Shown here: in pieces, positions 9,071 to 17,644 of the stretch | Layout of the letters: the number at the start of each line of letters is the position of its first letter | Numbering within the stretch: position 1 is the first letter of the stretch | NCBI RefSeq assembly: GCF_000744375.1 | Contig: NZ_JQLU01000005.1 | Span: 1,488,001-1,552,000, forward strand | Length of the DNA: 64,000 bases | Reading direction: 5' to 3' | Source: Carnobacterium gallinarum DSM 4847 | GTDB taxonomy: Bacteria > Bacillota > Bacilli > Lactobacillales > Carnobacteriaceae | The notes under the pieces: model-generated | The model's input: only the letters and a program-made list of their open reading frames with translations | The model's database searches: none | What the model was told of the DNA's origin: nothing | Program-made: the position numbers and the translations under genes

Positions 9071-9205
9071 GTGGAGAAGAAATTTGAGTCTAAGATGATG
9101 TTAGTACTAAGCTTTTCACTACTAGTTTTGCTAAATTAAGTTTATAATAGGAATAAGCAACTTCTTAAAAGGAAGTAAGTGGATTATATAGGAGGACAAG
9201 CAAAA

Positions 9206-9961
9206 ATGAAAATTAGTGTTCGTCATCGATTTATTAAAAAAATTCCTGTTTTAGAAGTAGTAGGAGAAGAGTTAAAAGGAGATGTTTTGCCTTTAATTGT
9301 GTATTATCATGGGTGGCAATCGTCTAAAGAATTAGTACTGACCCAAGCTAGAAAGTTAGCACAAAAAGGGATACGCGTGATTTTGCCAGATGCCATGCAT
9401 CATGGAGAACGGAAAACAGGTTCAATTTCTATGATTCCTTCGATTACATTTTGGTCAAGTATTCATTATAATTTAGCAGAATTTTCACTATTGGTTACTT
9501 ATTTTCAAAAAGCTAATTTGATTGAAGGTAATCGAATTGGTGTTGGTGGCGTTTCAATGGGAGGAATTACAACATGTGCATTATTAACGCAGCATCCAGA
9601 GATTCAAGCAGCCGCCTGTATGATGGGAACTCCAGCACCCTTAAATTATATTCAACGAGTGATCGCATCGGCTAAAGCAAGAGAAATCGATGTTCCTAAA
9701 GATTTAGTTCAATTATTGAGCTGGGTGGAGCATTATGATTTATCCGCAGAACCACAAAAAATCAATCAACGTCCGCTCCTTTTCTGGCATGGTACAGAAG
9801 ATGAGAAGATTCCGTATGAAGATGCCCATGATTTTTATAAAAAGGTTGAAAATGAAGTATATGCTAAGAATATCCGCTTCTTAACAGAAGAAGGCGAAGG
9901 TCACTTAGTCCGTGGTGAAGTTATGGATCAAGTGGTTGATTTCTTTGCAATAGAGTTGTAG
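9206..9961 (+). CDS. Alpha/beta hydrolase (YitV-type esterase)
   Basis: The start is set at ATG 9206 because AGGAGG at 9190-9195 sits ten bases before it; an upstream in-frame GTG at 9179 precedes the Shine-Dalgarno. The 251-residue protein has YYHGWQSS near residue 34 (oxyanion region), the nucleophile elbow GVSMGG with Ser117, an acid in GTEDEKIP, and a C-terminal GHL histidine. This is a complete Ser-Asp-His set. The likely role is a cytoplasmic carboxylesterase; the substrate is unknown. It appears monocistronic. Confidence 0.8.
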   Translation: MKISVRHRFIKKIPVLEVVGEELKGDVLPLIVYYHGWQSSKELVLTQARKLAQKGIRVILPDAMHHGERKTGSISMIPSITFWSSIHYNLAEFSLLVTYFQKANLIEGNRIGVGGVSMGGITTCALLTQHPEIQAAACMMGTPAPLNYIQRVIASAKAREIDVPKDLVQLLSWVEHYDLSAEPQKINQRPLLFWHGTEDEKIPYEDAHDFYKKVENEVYAKNIRFLTEEGEGHLVRGEVMDQVVDFFAIEL

Positions 9962-9967
9962 CCGTTC

Positions 9968-10136
9968 TTGTCTTTTCATTCTACAATATGGTATACTTAA
10001 CACGAAAAGGAACCATGCGTCAACATGATTCCCTTTAGACAAGCCGTTCAAAAGACGGTAGCTAGATTTGGATAATTAAAAAGATAATCATCTGCACTGG
10101 CTAAAGTGTTTAATCAGATGGTTATTTTTGTTTTTA
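9968..10136 (+). ncRNA. Candidate antisense RNA antitoxin of a type I toxin-antitoxin locus
   Basis: A promoter with -35 TTGTCT (9968-9973), an 18 bp spacer and -10 TATACT (9992-9997) faces a short non-coding stretch. Predicted hairpins are GGAAcCATG/CATGaTTCC, CCGT/ACGG, and a final stem around ATAATCATCTG/CAGATGGTTAT at 10085-10121 followed by TTTTTG. The RNA would start near 10004 and end near 10136. Its last ~50 nt lie antisense to the 3' end of the toxin gene, the layout of TxpA/RatA-type pairs. The RNA itself is inferred. Confidence 0.6.
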
Positions 10137-10204
10137 TGATCGTAAATTTTTAAAGCTAAGGTTGTGAATGCCAAGGCAAACATCAACGCTTCAAAAATAG
10201 ACAT
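10088..10204 (-). CDS. Holin-like type I toxin peptide
   Basis: The 38-residue peptide begins MSIFEALMFALAF, which matches the start of the putative holin-like toxin family (Hol_Tox; typical MSxFEALMLMxxF). It continues with one hydrophobic helix (residues 3-20) and a basic, Asn/Lys/His-rich tail. AGAAAGGAAT precedes the ATG. The 3' end lies over the convergent antisense RNA. Family members are thought to be membrane-active and silenced by an antisense RNA. A short leader frame ends 2 nt before this start. Confidence 0.75.
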   Translation of the reverse strand: MSIFEALMFALAFTTLALKIYDHKNKNNHLIKHFSQCR

Positions 10205-10206
10205 GT

Positions 10207-10245
10207 TTATTCCTTTCTAGGAGTAAAGCTATCAATTAAAAACAT
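10207..10245 (-). CDS. Leader peptide coupled to the type I toxin
   Basis: The frame MFLIDSFTPRKE (12 residues) is preceded by AAAAAGGGGTGAT at good spacing. Its TAA stop sits two bases before the toxin ATG, and its last codons contain the toxin ribosome binding site. This geometry suggests that translation of the leader controls access to the toxin start. It is inferred from the sequence only. Confidence 0.45.
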   Translation of the reverse strand: MFLIDSFTPRKE

Positions 10246-10442
10246 AGGCAATCACCCCTTTTTCCAGAGATTTAGCCACCATCTTTCGCACTTTTTATAA
10301 ATGTATTTTATCACAAAAAAACGTTGGTAATTTTAAAAAAAGTGAATTTTATGTCATTTTTTTGATATCGTTAAATGGCGTATACATTTGTGATTGGATA
10401 TGAGAAAATAAGTAAAGACTTTAGAGAATTGGAGCGAAAAAA

Positions 10443-10664
10443 ATGACATTTGAAGCAATCTTACCTCATTTAAAAAACGGTGAAAAAATCATTCGTAGCG
10501 GTTGGGGCGGCACTGAATTATATGTAATTATGGAACCAACAAGCACACACAAAGGTGAAGAGTTAACTCCTTATTTTCTAATCAAAACAGCAGATGAAGG
10601 TTATAGTATGTTTTCACCAACAGTTTGTGATATTTTAGCAGAAGATTGGGAATTAGTTAAATAA
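10443..10664 (+). CDS. DUF2829 (Thoeris anti-defence Tad2-like) protein
   Basis: The 73-residue single-domain protein has the DUF2829 pattern: an N-terminal FEAILPHLKNGEKIIRSGWGG block, a central LTPYFLIKTADEGY block, and a C-terminal LAEDWELV. Phage Tad2 proteins of this fold bind the signalling molecule made by Thoeris TIR enzymes and so block that defence. Chromosomal members are common and their roles are mostly untested. GGAGCG precedes the ATG. It stands alone, between the toxin locus and an SDR gene, with its own terminator. Confidence 0.7.
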   Translation: MTFEAILPHLKNGEKIIRSGWGGTELYVIMEPTSTHKGEELTPYFLIKTADEGYSMFSPTVCDILAEDWELVK

Positions 10665-10670
10665 TACAAT

Positions 10671-10716
10671 AAAGCCAGATTTGACGGAGATAGTAGCTTT
10701 CAAATACTGGCTTTTT
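10671..10716 (+). terminator. Terminator after the DUF2829 gene
   Basis: AAAGCCAG at 10671-10678 pairs with CTGGCTTT at 10707-10714, followed by a T run. Confidence 0.7.
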
Positions 10717-10748
10717 CTGTGAAAAAAATAAAGCAAAGAGGGATTAAA

Positions 10749-11513
10749 ATGATTATTCAAGAGTTTAAAGAAAAAACAATTTTTATTACAGGAATTTCTT
10801 CTGGAATCGGTCAAGCGCAAGCGGAGGCCTTTTTAAAACAAGGTGCTACGGTTTTTGGACTAGATTATTCAGAAAAGGGAATAAGTGACAATTCAGCCTT
10901 TTATCAAAAATACAAAGAACAATTTGCTTATCGAATTGGGGATGTTGCTCGTTCAGAAGATGTAACTCAAGCTGTCAAGGCAGCGCTTCAAAAATTTGGA
11001 AAGATTGATATCTTGCTGAATACAGCTGGTATTTTAGATAATTATACGCCGACTCTTGAGACGACAGAAGAGCTGTGGGATCGAGTGATGAATACAAACT
11101 TAAAAGGGATGTATTTAGTAACCAATGCGATTTTGCCACGGATGATTGCACAAAAACAAGGTGTCGTTGTGAATATGGCCTCGATTGCAGGAATGGTAGC
11201 AGGTGGCGGCGGTGCGGCATATACGGCTTCTAAACATGGCATTATCGGATATACAAAGCAATTAGACTACGATTATGCCAAGGTTGGAATTCGTGCAAAC
11301 GCCATTGCTCCCGGTGCGATTGAAACACCAATGAATCAGGCAGATTTTGCTGGAACAGGTGAAATGGCGAAGTGGGTAGCCAAAGAAACACCTGCTGGAC
11401 GTTGGGCTCAACCGAGTGAAGTTGCCGATTTAACGTTATTTTTAGCAAGTAGTCATGCTGATTATATTCATGGCACAGTGATGCCGATTGATGGCGGCTG
11501 GATTGAAAAATAA
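10749..11513 (+). CDS. Short-chain dehydrogenase/reductase
   Basis: The start is ATG 10749 behind AGAGGGATT. An in-frame GTG at 10719 overlaps the preceding terminator and has no ribosome binding site. The 254-residue protein has a cofactor motif TGISSGIG (residues 14-21), the NTAG motif, catalytic Ser in VNMASIAG and the YTASKHG Tyr/Lys pair. The C-terminal VMPIDGGW block is typical of FabG-like enzymes. It is an NAD(P)-dependent oxidoreductase; the substrate is not predictable. Confidence 0.85.
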   Translation: MIIQEFKEKTIFITGISSGIGQAQAEAFLKQGATVFGLDYSEKGISDNSAFYQKYKEQFAYRIGDVARSEDVTQAVKAALQKFGKIDILLNTAGILDNYTPTLETTEELWDRVMNTNLKGMYLVTNAILPRMIAQKQGVVVNMASIAGMVAGGGGAAYTASKHGIIGYTKQLDYDYAKVGIRANAIAPGAIETPMNQADFAGTGEMAKWVAKETPAGRWAQPSEVADLTLFLASSHADYIHGTVMPIDGGWIEK

Positions 11514-11540
11514 AAGCTTTAAAACCAAGCTTGATAGTGT

Positions 11541-11716
11541 ATAATAAATAATGAAAATGAGAAGATGATTTCTAATCATTCAATCGGGTTCAATCGGGGA
11601 AAATTAATAAATCCCCACTACGGCACTTCAGTTGGCTTATGTCAGTTCCTTTGGCCGTAGTTATGACTAAATCAAGCAGCAAAATAGTTTGCCTTGGTTT
11701 ATAAAGGAGAAAACAA
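11541..11716 (+). promoter_or_regulatory. Structured 5' leader of queT
   Basis: About 170 nt separate a -10-like TATAAT at 11541 from the queT start. Predicted stems are GGGGA/TCCCC at 11596-11616 and CTACGGC/GCCGTAG at 11618-11660, with two direct TCAATCGGG copies just before. QueT genes are often controlled by preQ1 riboswitches, but I could not fit this leader to the class I or class II consensus. It is therefore reported as an unassigned structured leader. Confidence 0.45.
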
Positions 11717-12232
11717 ATGAATAAGATTAAATCAAGGCAGGACTCTAGAGTCCAATGGTCTGCCACTACTCTTGTGAAAATGAGTTTAGTCACGGCTTTG
11801 TATGTTGCAATCACGTTATTTTTAGCTGTGATTAGTTTTGGCGTTGTGCAAATTCGCTTATCAGAGATGTTCAATTACTTGGCAATTTATAATAAGCGCT
11901 ATATTTTAGCCGTAACTTTGGGAGTTATGTTAGCAAACCTATTTTCCCCATTAGGATTAATTGATGTTGTCGTAGGCGGGTTATCGACGTTTATCGTCTT
12001 AGTTATTGTTCACTATGTCACGAAAAAAATTCAACATCCTATTTGGAAGTTTATTGTTACAGGGTTGATTTGTAGTTTCTCAATGTTTACGATTGCAGGG
12101 CAATTGGCGCTTCTTTTTGATGCTCCATTTTGGGCTACATGGTTAGCAATTGCCATCGGAGAATTAGTCTCTATGTCAGTAGGTGGAGTGATTATGTACT
12201 TGGTTAGTCAGAAAATTGACTTGAAAAAATAA
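11717..12232 (+). CDS. queT: QueT-family queuosine precursor transporter
   Basis: The 171-residue membrane protein has five to six helices and family blocks including VQIRLSEMFNYLAI and LANLFSPLGLIDVVVGGLSTF. QueT proteins are S components of ECF transporters that import the queuosine precursor preQ1 (or queuine). TAAAGGAG precedes the ATG. No ECF energising module is nearby, so it would share one encoded elsewhere. A long structured leader lies upstream. Confidence 0.85.
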   Translation: MNKIKSRQDSRVQWSATTLVKMSLVTALYVAITLFLAVISFGVVQIRLSEMFNYLAIYNKRYILAVTLGVMLANLFSPLGLIDVVVGGLSTFIVLVIVHYVTKKIQHPIWKFIVTGLICSFSMFTIAGQLALLFDAPFWATWLAIAIGELVSMSVGGVIMYLVSQKIDLKK

Positions 12233-12244
12233 ATAGTAAATAAA

Positions 12245-12295
12245 AAATAATCATTTGCCAGCCCGAAAAAAAGGGAAAGGCAGATGATTATTTTT
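12245..12295. terminator. Bidirectional terminator
   Basis: AAATAATCATTTGCC pairs with GGCAGATGATTATTT around a short GC-containing loop, with T runs on both sides. It serves queT and the convergent ABC gene. Confidence 0.85.
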
Positions 12296-12311
12296 GTTTG
12301 GTGAAGTTTTA

Positions 12312-14303
12312 TTATTCATAACGTAAAGCATGTGCAGGATCTAATTTCATCGCTTTTCTTGCTGGAATTAATGCCGCAACCATGGCTAATAAGCAACTAA
12401 TCAAGAAAACACCAATAACGGAAAGCAAGTGAAATTGATAGACGGAAATCATTTTTGGATAGTATTCTTTGATACCTAGATTAATTAAGGAACCAATTCC
12501 TAATGAACTAAGTAGAGCAAAAATATTTGCCGTAATCGTGATTAAAAGTGCTTCGCTTAAAAAAATTTGTGAGACGTAGCTATTTCTAAAGCCAACGGCC
12601 TTCATGACCCCAATTTCTTTAATTCGTTCCATAACACTAATGTAAAGCACGATACCAATCATAACAACTGCAACAATTACAGCTTGTGAAGACATGAAAA
12701 TTAAAAGTCCTTGAACGATTTTAACAAAATTCATGACGACTTCTACTACACTTGTTTGAGAAACTGCAGTATAGCGTTTGGTTTTATTTAATTTAGCGAC
12801 GACCTTCTCATTATTATCGACATCTTTAAGCTCAACGATAGCTGAAGAAATTACTTTTTCAAAACCTGCATCTGTTAAGACTGTTGTTAATTGTGGAATC
12901 GACATATAGGCTGGCTGAGGGTTATTTGTATCGTCAGAATCAATTATTCGCTTGATTTTTGTGGTGTAAACAGTATGCTTCGTCTCGCTGTTGCCATTTT
13001 CAACTAAGGTTAAATGAACTTCTTTTCCGATTAAGGTATCGGCGGTATAGGTTGTATCATGTTCTTTATTGAAATCATCAAGAAAGTTTTTTGTTAAAGT
13101 TAATCCGTCTTCTGTAGTATCAGAATAAAGAGAACCAGCAAGTACTTCTTTGGAGTCTGTGGCAGCCATCTTGATTTTCGTTGTTGAAAAGAGACTTTTT
13201 AGTTGTGAATAGGCTGGTAAAGTAGTAGCGATATCTAATTTTTTACTATCCAATTCAATCGCTTCGATTTGTGTAGCAAAAGGTGTTTCAAAATGTTTAA
13301 TGTTAGTGTTGCCAATCGTTTTTTTGATTGCTGCTTGATTATCTTGGTTGAGGTAACCTGGCGTATCCGCTCCAGTCTTTAACATCACTTGAATCTGAGT
13401 TGGAATATTACCTGAACCAACTTCTTGATCGATTTGACTGGCGACACCTTGACCGAGACCCAGAGATAAAAGAATTCCTGTTAAGCCAATCGACGTTCCC
13501 AAAGCAACTAACAAATTGCGGTATTTTCGTTGTTTAAAGTTTTTAAAGGCAATTTTAAAAGCTTTAAATGGAGAAAAAACAATTTTTTGCTCAGTGAATT
13601 TTTGTTTCTTGGCTCCCTTATCCGACAAGGTGAGTTCTTCACGAATAATCTGTCCATCTTTCATTTCAATAATATGAGTGGCAAAATCAGCTACTTCAGG
13701 ATTATGGGTAACCACCACCACGAGCTTTCCTTTATTGGCTAGCTTTTTTAAAATTTTTAAAATAGCTTGTTGGGATTTAGAGTCTAAAGCACCTGTTGGT
13801 TCATCCGCAATAATTACTTTAGGATTATTGGATAAAGCTCGAGCGATGGCGACTCGTTGTTTTTGTCCACCAGAGAGCTGTGTAATGTTTTTATTCCAAA
13901 GCTTTTCTAGGCCAACGTTCTTCAGTAATTTCATGGCTTTTTTTTCTTTTTCTTCTTTGGTCCAATTATCTAATTCCATTGGGAGCATAACGTTTTCGAT
14001 AACATTTAAATAAGGAATTAAATTGAAATTTTGAAAAACAAATCCAATCTCTCCTTTGCGATATTCGGCAATTTCTGCCTCAGAAAATTTGTGAATAGCC
14101 TTTTTTTGATAAAGAATTTTTCCTTCATAATCTTGGTCTAACCCACTAATAATATTTAGCAAAGTTGATTTTCCACAGCCGGAAGGACCATATATGGCTA
14201 CAAATTCTCCACTATGTAGCTCTAAATCGATTTTTTTAAGTACTTTTTCCGAATGATCTTTTCCAAGTTGATAGCTTTTTTTTAATTTTTTAATTTTAAG
14301 CAT
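12312..14303 (-). CDS. Fused ABC exporter: ATPase plus FtsX/MacB-type permease
   Basis: The 663-residue protein begins with a complete ABC domain (Walker A GPSGCGKST at residues 39-47, signature LSGGQKQRVAIARA near 143, Walker B VIIADEPTGALD). It is followed by a MacB/FtsX permease: one helix near residue 265, a ~250-residue extracellular domain, and three C-terminal helices ending in ALIPARKAMKLDPAHALRYE. Such fused proteins export peptides or handle cell-envelope stress and antimicrobial resistance. No two-component partner is adjacent. The start is ATG 14303 after AAGGAG. Confidence 0.9.
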   Translation of the reverse strand: MLKIKKLKKSYQLGKDHSEKVLKKIDLELHSGEFVAIYGPSGCGKSTLLNIISGLDQDYEGKILYQKKAIHKFSEAEIAEYRKGEIGFVFQNFNLIPYLNVIENVMLPMELDNWTKEEKEKKAMKLLKNVGLEKLWNKNITQLSGGQKQRVAIARALSNNPKVIIADEPTGALDSKSQQAILKILKKLANKGKLVVVVTHNPEVADFATHIIEMKDGQIIREELTLSDKGAKKQKFTEQKIVFSPFKAFKIAFKNFKQRKYRNLLVALGTSIGLTGILLSLGLGQGVASQIDQEVGSGNIPTQIQVMLKTGADTPGYLNQDNQAAIKKTIGNTNIKHFETPFATQIEAIELDSKKLDIATTLPAYSQLKSLFSTTKIKMAATDSKEVLAGSLYSDTTEDGLTLTKNFLDDFNKEHDTTYTADTLIGKEVHLTLVENGNSETKHTVYTTKIKRIIDSDDTNNPQPAYMSIPQLTTVLTDAGFEKVISSAIVELKDVDNNEKVVAKLNKTKRYTAVSQTSVVEVVMNFVKIVQGLLIFMSSQAVIVAVVMIGIVLYISVMERIKEIGVMKAVGFRNSYVSQIFLSEALLITITANIFALLSSLGIGSLINLGIKEYYPKMISVYQFHLLSVIGVFLISCLLAMVAALIPARKAMKLDPAHALRYE

Positions 14304-14597
14304 TGTTACACTATTCTCCTTTTTAATTGTTCAGATAAATTTGAAAAGCAATCTTAATTTTACAGTAGTTTTCGTTACTATAAAAGACATGCATTATCTT
14401 TTATTTCCCGTGTATTACGAATAAATAAAAAACATCACAAGACCTTTAAACAATAGTAAAAATAGCTGCATATTGTTGATTTTCAAGTTGTAGATTGAAT
14501 AAATAAATGAGTATTGAGGCAAAAGCATAGATTATTGTAGAAAACTCGAGTAATTAGTATATAATGATAAAGAGAATATTAATTATTGGAGGAATAT

Positions 14598-15557
14598 ATG
14601 GCAAATAATTATAGCGATTCATCATTAAAGATTTTTAGTTTAAATGGAAACCAACCTTTGGCAGAAAAAATTGCAAATGTTGTGGGAATTGAATTAGGAA
14701 AAAGTAGTGTTCGCCATTTTAGCGATGGTGAAATTCAGATTAACATTGAAGAAAGCATCCGTGGCGATCACGTTTATATTATTCAATCAACAAGTAATCC
14801 AGTTAACGATCATTTATTAGAACTTTTAATTATGATTGATGCTTTGAAACGTGCAAGTGCAGCAACAATTAATGTCGTTATGCCATACTTTGGTTATGCA
14901 AGACAGGATCGAACTGCAAAACCAAGAGAACCGATTACAGCTAAGTTAGTTGCGAATCTGATTCAAAAAGCAGGGGCAACTCGAGTGTTGACCTTAGATT
15001 TACACACAGTTCAACTCCAAGGTTTTTTTGATATTCCAGTAGATAATTTATTTACACTACCTTTATTGGCTGAGCATTATCGCCATTTAGGGTTATGTGA
15101 AGAAGAAGTTGTCATAGTTTCTCCTAAGAATAGTGGTGTTGGTCGTGCGTGGGTTCTTTCAGAATATTTAAATGCAACCTTAGCGATTATAGATCATCAT
15201 ATTGATGAATCGGGCAATGAAAAAGGCTATGTAATTGGGAATATTATTGGGAAAACATGTATTATGATTGATGATATGATTAATACTGGTGAAACCTTAG
15301 CAAAAGGTGCCAATGTTTTAATGACAGAAGGCGCAAAAGATGTTTACGCTTGTGCATCTCATGGACTATTTTCAGCTAATGCAACGGAGTTATTAAACGC
15401 TGCTCCAATCAAAAAAATCTGTGTGACAGATTCAATTGATTTATCTAATAAAGCAACACCAGAAGTAGTAGACATTATTACATGTGCTGATTTGATGGGC
15501 GATGGAATTAAACGAATCCATGAAAATATCCCAATGAGCCCACTTTTTAAATTTTAA
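14598..15557 (+). CDS. prs: Ribose-phosphate pyrophosphokinase
   Basis: The start is ATG 14598 because GGAGGA at 14588-14593 precedes it. The 319-residue enzyme makes PRPP from ribose 5-phosphate and ATP. It has the ATP-flexible block [20 protein letters not shown], the [18 protein letters not shown] segment and the PRPP loop [14 protein letters not shown]. Low-GC Gram-positives often carry a second prs copy; whether this is the main one cannot be decided here. It is monocistronic with a strong terminator. Confidence 0.92.
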   Translation: MANNYSDSSLKIFSLNGNQPLAEKIANVVGIELGKSSVRHFSDGEIQINIEESIRGDHVYIIQSTSNPVNDHLLELLIMIDALKRASAATINVVMPYFGYARQDRTAKPREPITAKLVANLIQKAGATRVLTLDLHTVQLQGFFDIPVDNLFTLPLLAEHYRHLGLCEEEVVIVSPKNSGVGRAWVLSEYLNATLAIIDHHIDESGNEKGYVIGNIIGKTCIMIDDMINTGETLAKGANVLMTEGAKDVYACASHGLFSANATELLNAAPIKKICVTDSIDLSNKATPEVVDIITCADLMGDGIKRIHENIPMSPLFKF

Positions 15558-15606
15558 TCATGTAACATTAAATAGAGAGTGTATTTTTATCAACCTTACG
15601 ACAGAT

Positions 15607-15660
15607 AAAGAGTTTGAGATAAAACTATTTTTTAGTTTTATCTCAAACTCTTTTTTTGTA
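15607..15660 (+). terminator. Terminator of prs
   Basis: A long perfect stem of about 20 bp, AAAGAGTTTGAGATAAAACT with its complement, closes a T5 loop and is followed by seven T. Confidence 0.95.
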
Positions 15661-15672
15661 AACATATGACTT

Positions 15673-15704
15673 TTGTTGAAAAGGAAACAATAAATCATTA
15701 TAAT
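15673..15704 (+). promoter_or_regulatory. marR promoter with GGAAAC operator half
   Basis: -35 TTGAAA (15676-15681), 17 bp, -10 TATAAT (15699-15704). The stretch ttgttgaaaaggaaacaa at 15673-15690 recurs with one change in front of the MFS gene at 16272-16289. This suggests a shared MarR operator. Confidence 0.65.
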
Positions 15705-15737
15705 AGAAGGAGCAACGTACAAGTGGAGGGACAGTTC

Positions 15738-16211
15738 ATGAATAAAAAAGAACAGGTTTTAGTTGATTTTAGAAGCTTATTTGATAAATTAGCTTGGTTG
15801 AATAAGAACAAAATGGAAGTTAGCCTCCAAGGATACCAGTCTTCGGAAGTACATTGTATTGAATATATTGGAAAACATGTAGATGCAAATGTAACGAAAT
15901 TAGCTGAAGCTTTTTATATGACAAGAGGAGCCATGAGCAAAGTAACGAGAAAGCTTATAAATAAAGATCTAATTGAAAGCTATCAAAAACCAGAGAATAA
16001 GAAGGAAATCTACTTTAGATTAACCGAACAAGGACAGAAGGTTTTTACTCTCCATGAAGAGTTGCATGAAGAATTTCGTCAGCGAGATCAAGTGGTTTTT
16101 GAAGAAATAACGGATGAGCAGTATGATACAATGCTTCGTTTTATTGAAAATTATAAACAGCATTTAGATACAGAAATCAACAAATTGAATCATGCAAATA
16201 ATGAAACATAA
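15738..16211 (+). CDS. MarR-family transcriptional regulator
   Basis: The start is ATG 15738 behind GGAGGG at 15725-15730; a longer reading from 15666 would run through the promoter. The 157-residue protein has a winged helix (VTKLAEAFYMTRGAMSKVTRKLINKDLI, then the wing PENKKEIYFRLTEQG) flanked by helices typical of MarR dimers. It probably represses itself and the following MFS efflux gene, since both promoters carry the same GGAAACAA motif. Confidence 0.85.
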   Translation: MNKKEQVLVDFRSLFDKLAWLNKNKMEVSLQGYQSSEVHCIEYIGKHVDANVTKLAEAFYMTRGAMSKVTRKLINKDLIESYQKPENKKEIYFRLTEQGQKVFTLHEELHEEFRQRDQVVFEEITDEQYDTMLRFIENYKQHLDTEINKLNHANNET

Positions 16212-16234
16212 CACGAAATGAAATCAAGAAAGAG

Positions 16235-16258
16235 CAGTCAAAAAGACTGTTTTTTTTA
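16235..16258 (+). terminator. Terminator between marR and the MFS gene
   Basis: CAGTC at 16235-16239 pairs with GACTG at 16245-16249 across a five-base A loop, followed by TTTTTTTT. The MFS gene therefore uses its own promoter. Confidence 0.75.
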
Positions 16259-16271
16259 TTTTTCGTTATTT

Positions 16272-16323
16272 TTGTTGACAAGGAAACAAAAATAGATTAT
16301 GCTGTATTTGTTTCTTAGGAAAC
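16272..16323 (+). promoter_or_regulatory. MFS gene promoter and MarR operator
   Basis: -35 TTGACA (16275-16280), 17 bp, -10 TATGCT (16298-16303). The motif ttgttgacaaggaaacaa (16272-16289) covers the -35. A second palindrome GTTTCTTAGGAAAC (16310-16323) lies at the start site. It is a likely MarR-controlled promoter. Confidence 0.65.
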
Positions 16324-16353
16324 TAAACGCACACAATTGATAGGAGAAATTAA

Positions 16354-17598
16354 ATGTTCAAATCTAAATTACACAATCAAAATCATCAGGACTCAGAGCC
16401 AAATATCGATAAGCATGCTTTATTATTCGGACTAATCTCTGTTTTTCTGATTGGAATTAGCTTTAGTATTATCACCCCAGTCATTCCATTTATCGTACAG
16501 CCTTATATTCACAATCCAGCAAATCAAGCAATCATTGTAAGTTTACTAATGTCTGTTTACGCAGTTTGTATGTTTTTTTCAGCTCCGGTGCTAGGTGCTT
16601 TAAGTGATCGATATGGTCGCCGTCCATTGCTATTAGTAAGTTTACTGGGAGCGGCAATTGGTTTCTTAGTTTTCGGTCTTGGTGGAGCTTTATGGGTTTT
16701 GTTCGCTGGACGGATTATTGAAGGCATTACAGGTGGTAGTATTAGTACGATATTTGCTTATTTTGCAGATATCACTCCGCGTCAGCAACGGACTAAATAT
16801 TTTGGCTGGATAAGTGCTATTGCCGGTTTTGGATCAATTATGGGACCAAGTCTTGGTGGAGTGATTGCCGCCAATTTTGGAAATACCGCACCACTTTATT
16901 TTGGTGCAATCATCACGTTATTAAATGTTATTTATGGCTTCTTCTTTATGCCTGAAAGCCTTGAAGAAGAAAATAGATTAAAAGAGATTACACGTGCAAG
17001 ATTGAATCCCTTTATCCAACTTTTTAATGTCCTTTCTATTAAAAATTTGAATAGATTGCTTCTAGCAGCCTTTTTATTATGGATTCCTAGTGGATCAATT
17101 CAGGCTATTTTGTCTCAATTCACAATTGACAGTTTTAATTGGAAACCTGCTTTAATTGGACTTGTCTTTTCAATTATGGGTGTTCAAGATATTGTTTCAC
17201 AAGGGTTAATTATGCCGAAACTGTTATTGAAATTTAGTGATAAGCAGATTGCTATAATTGGAATGACTGCTGAAATTATCGGTTATGGATTCATTGCAAT
17301 ATCTGCAATTTTTTCAGCATATATTTTCTTTATCGCAGGTATGTTTATCTATGGGTTTGGCGACTCAATCTTTGGTCCGTCTTTCAATGGTATGGTTTCT
17401 AAAGCAGCTGATGCCAGTGAACAAGGTCGTATTCAAGGAGGTAGTCAATCAATTCAATCATTAGCTAGAATCATTGGTCCAATCCTTGGTGGTCAGCTCT
17501 ATGTCTTACTAGGTCATGCAGCTCCAGCGGTAATGGGCGTTGTTCTGCTTACGGTAGCGGTAGGTATTTTATCTAAGAGAACTCATATAAGTAGCTAA
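16354..17598 (+). CDS. MFS drug/metabolite efflux transporter (DHA1 type)
   Basis: The 414-residue protein has twelve predicted helices. Motif A, GALSDRYGRRPLL, follows helix 2, and a TetA-like block PVLGALSDR and GPSLGGVIA is present. This places it in the DHA1 family of proton-driven drug exporters. The adjacent MarR gene and shared operator point to ligand-induced expression. The exported compound is unknown. The start ATG follows ATAGGAG. Confidence 0.85.
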   Translation: MFKSKLHNQNHQDSEPNIDKHALLFGLISVFLIGISFSIITPVIPFIVQPYIHNPANQAIIVSLLMSVYAVCMFFSAPVLGALSDRYGRRPLLLVSLLGAAIGFLVFGLGGALWVLFAGRIIEGITGGSISTIFAYFADITPRQQRTKYFGWISAIAGFGSIMGPSLGGVIAANFGNTAPLYFGAIITLLNVIYGFFFMPESLEEENRLKEITRARLNPFIQLFNVLSIKNLNRLLLAAFLLWIPSGSIQAILSQFTIDSFNWKPALIGLVFSIMGVQDIVSQGLIMPKLLLKFSDKQIAIIGMTAEIIGYGFIAISAIFSAYIFFIAGMFIYGFGDSIFGPSFNGMVSKAADASEQGRIQGGSQSIQSLARIIGPILGGQLYVLLGHAAPAVMGVVLLTVAVGILSKRTHISS

Positions 17599-17644
17599 GT
17601 AAATTATGACTTTCTTTTATTTTTAACTAAATAACAAAAATAAA

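Noticed and set aside
11541-11716. Known preQ1 class I or II riboswitch
   Set aside because: Position fits, but I could not find the conserved loop and 3' motifs, so no class was assigned.
11590-11874. 94-codon minus-strand frame over the queT leader and start
   Set aside because: It lies antisense to queT and its leader and has no family match. It is best explained as a shadow frame.
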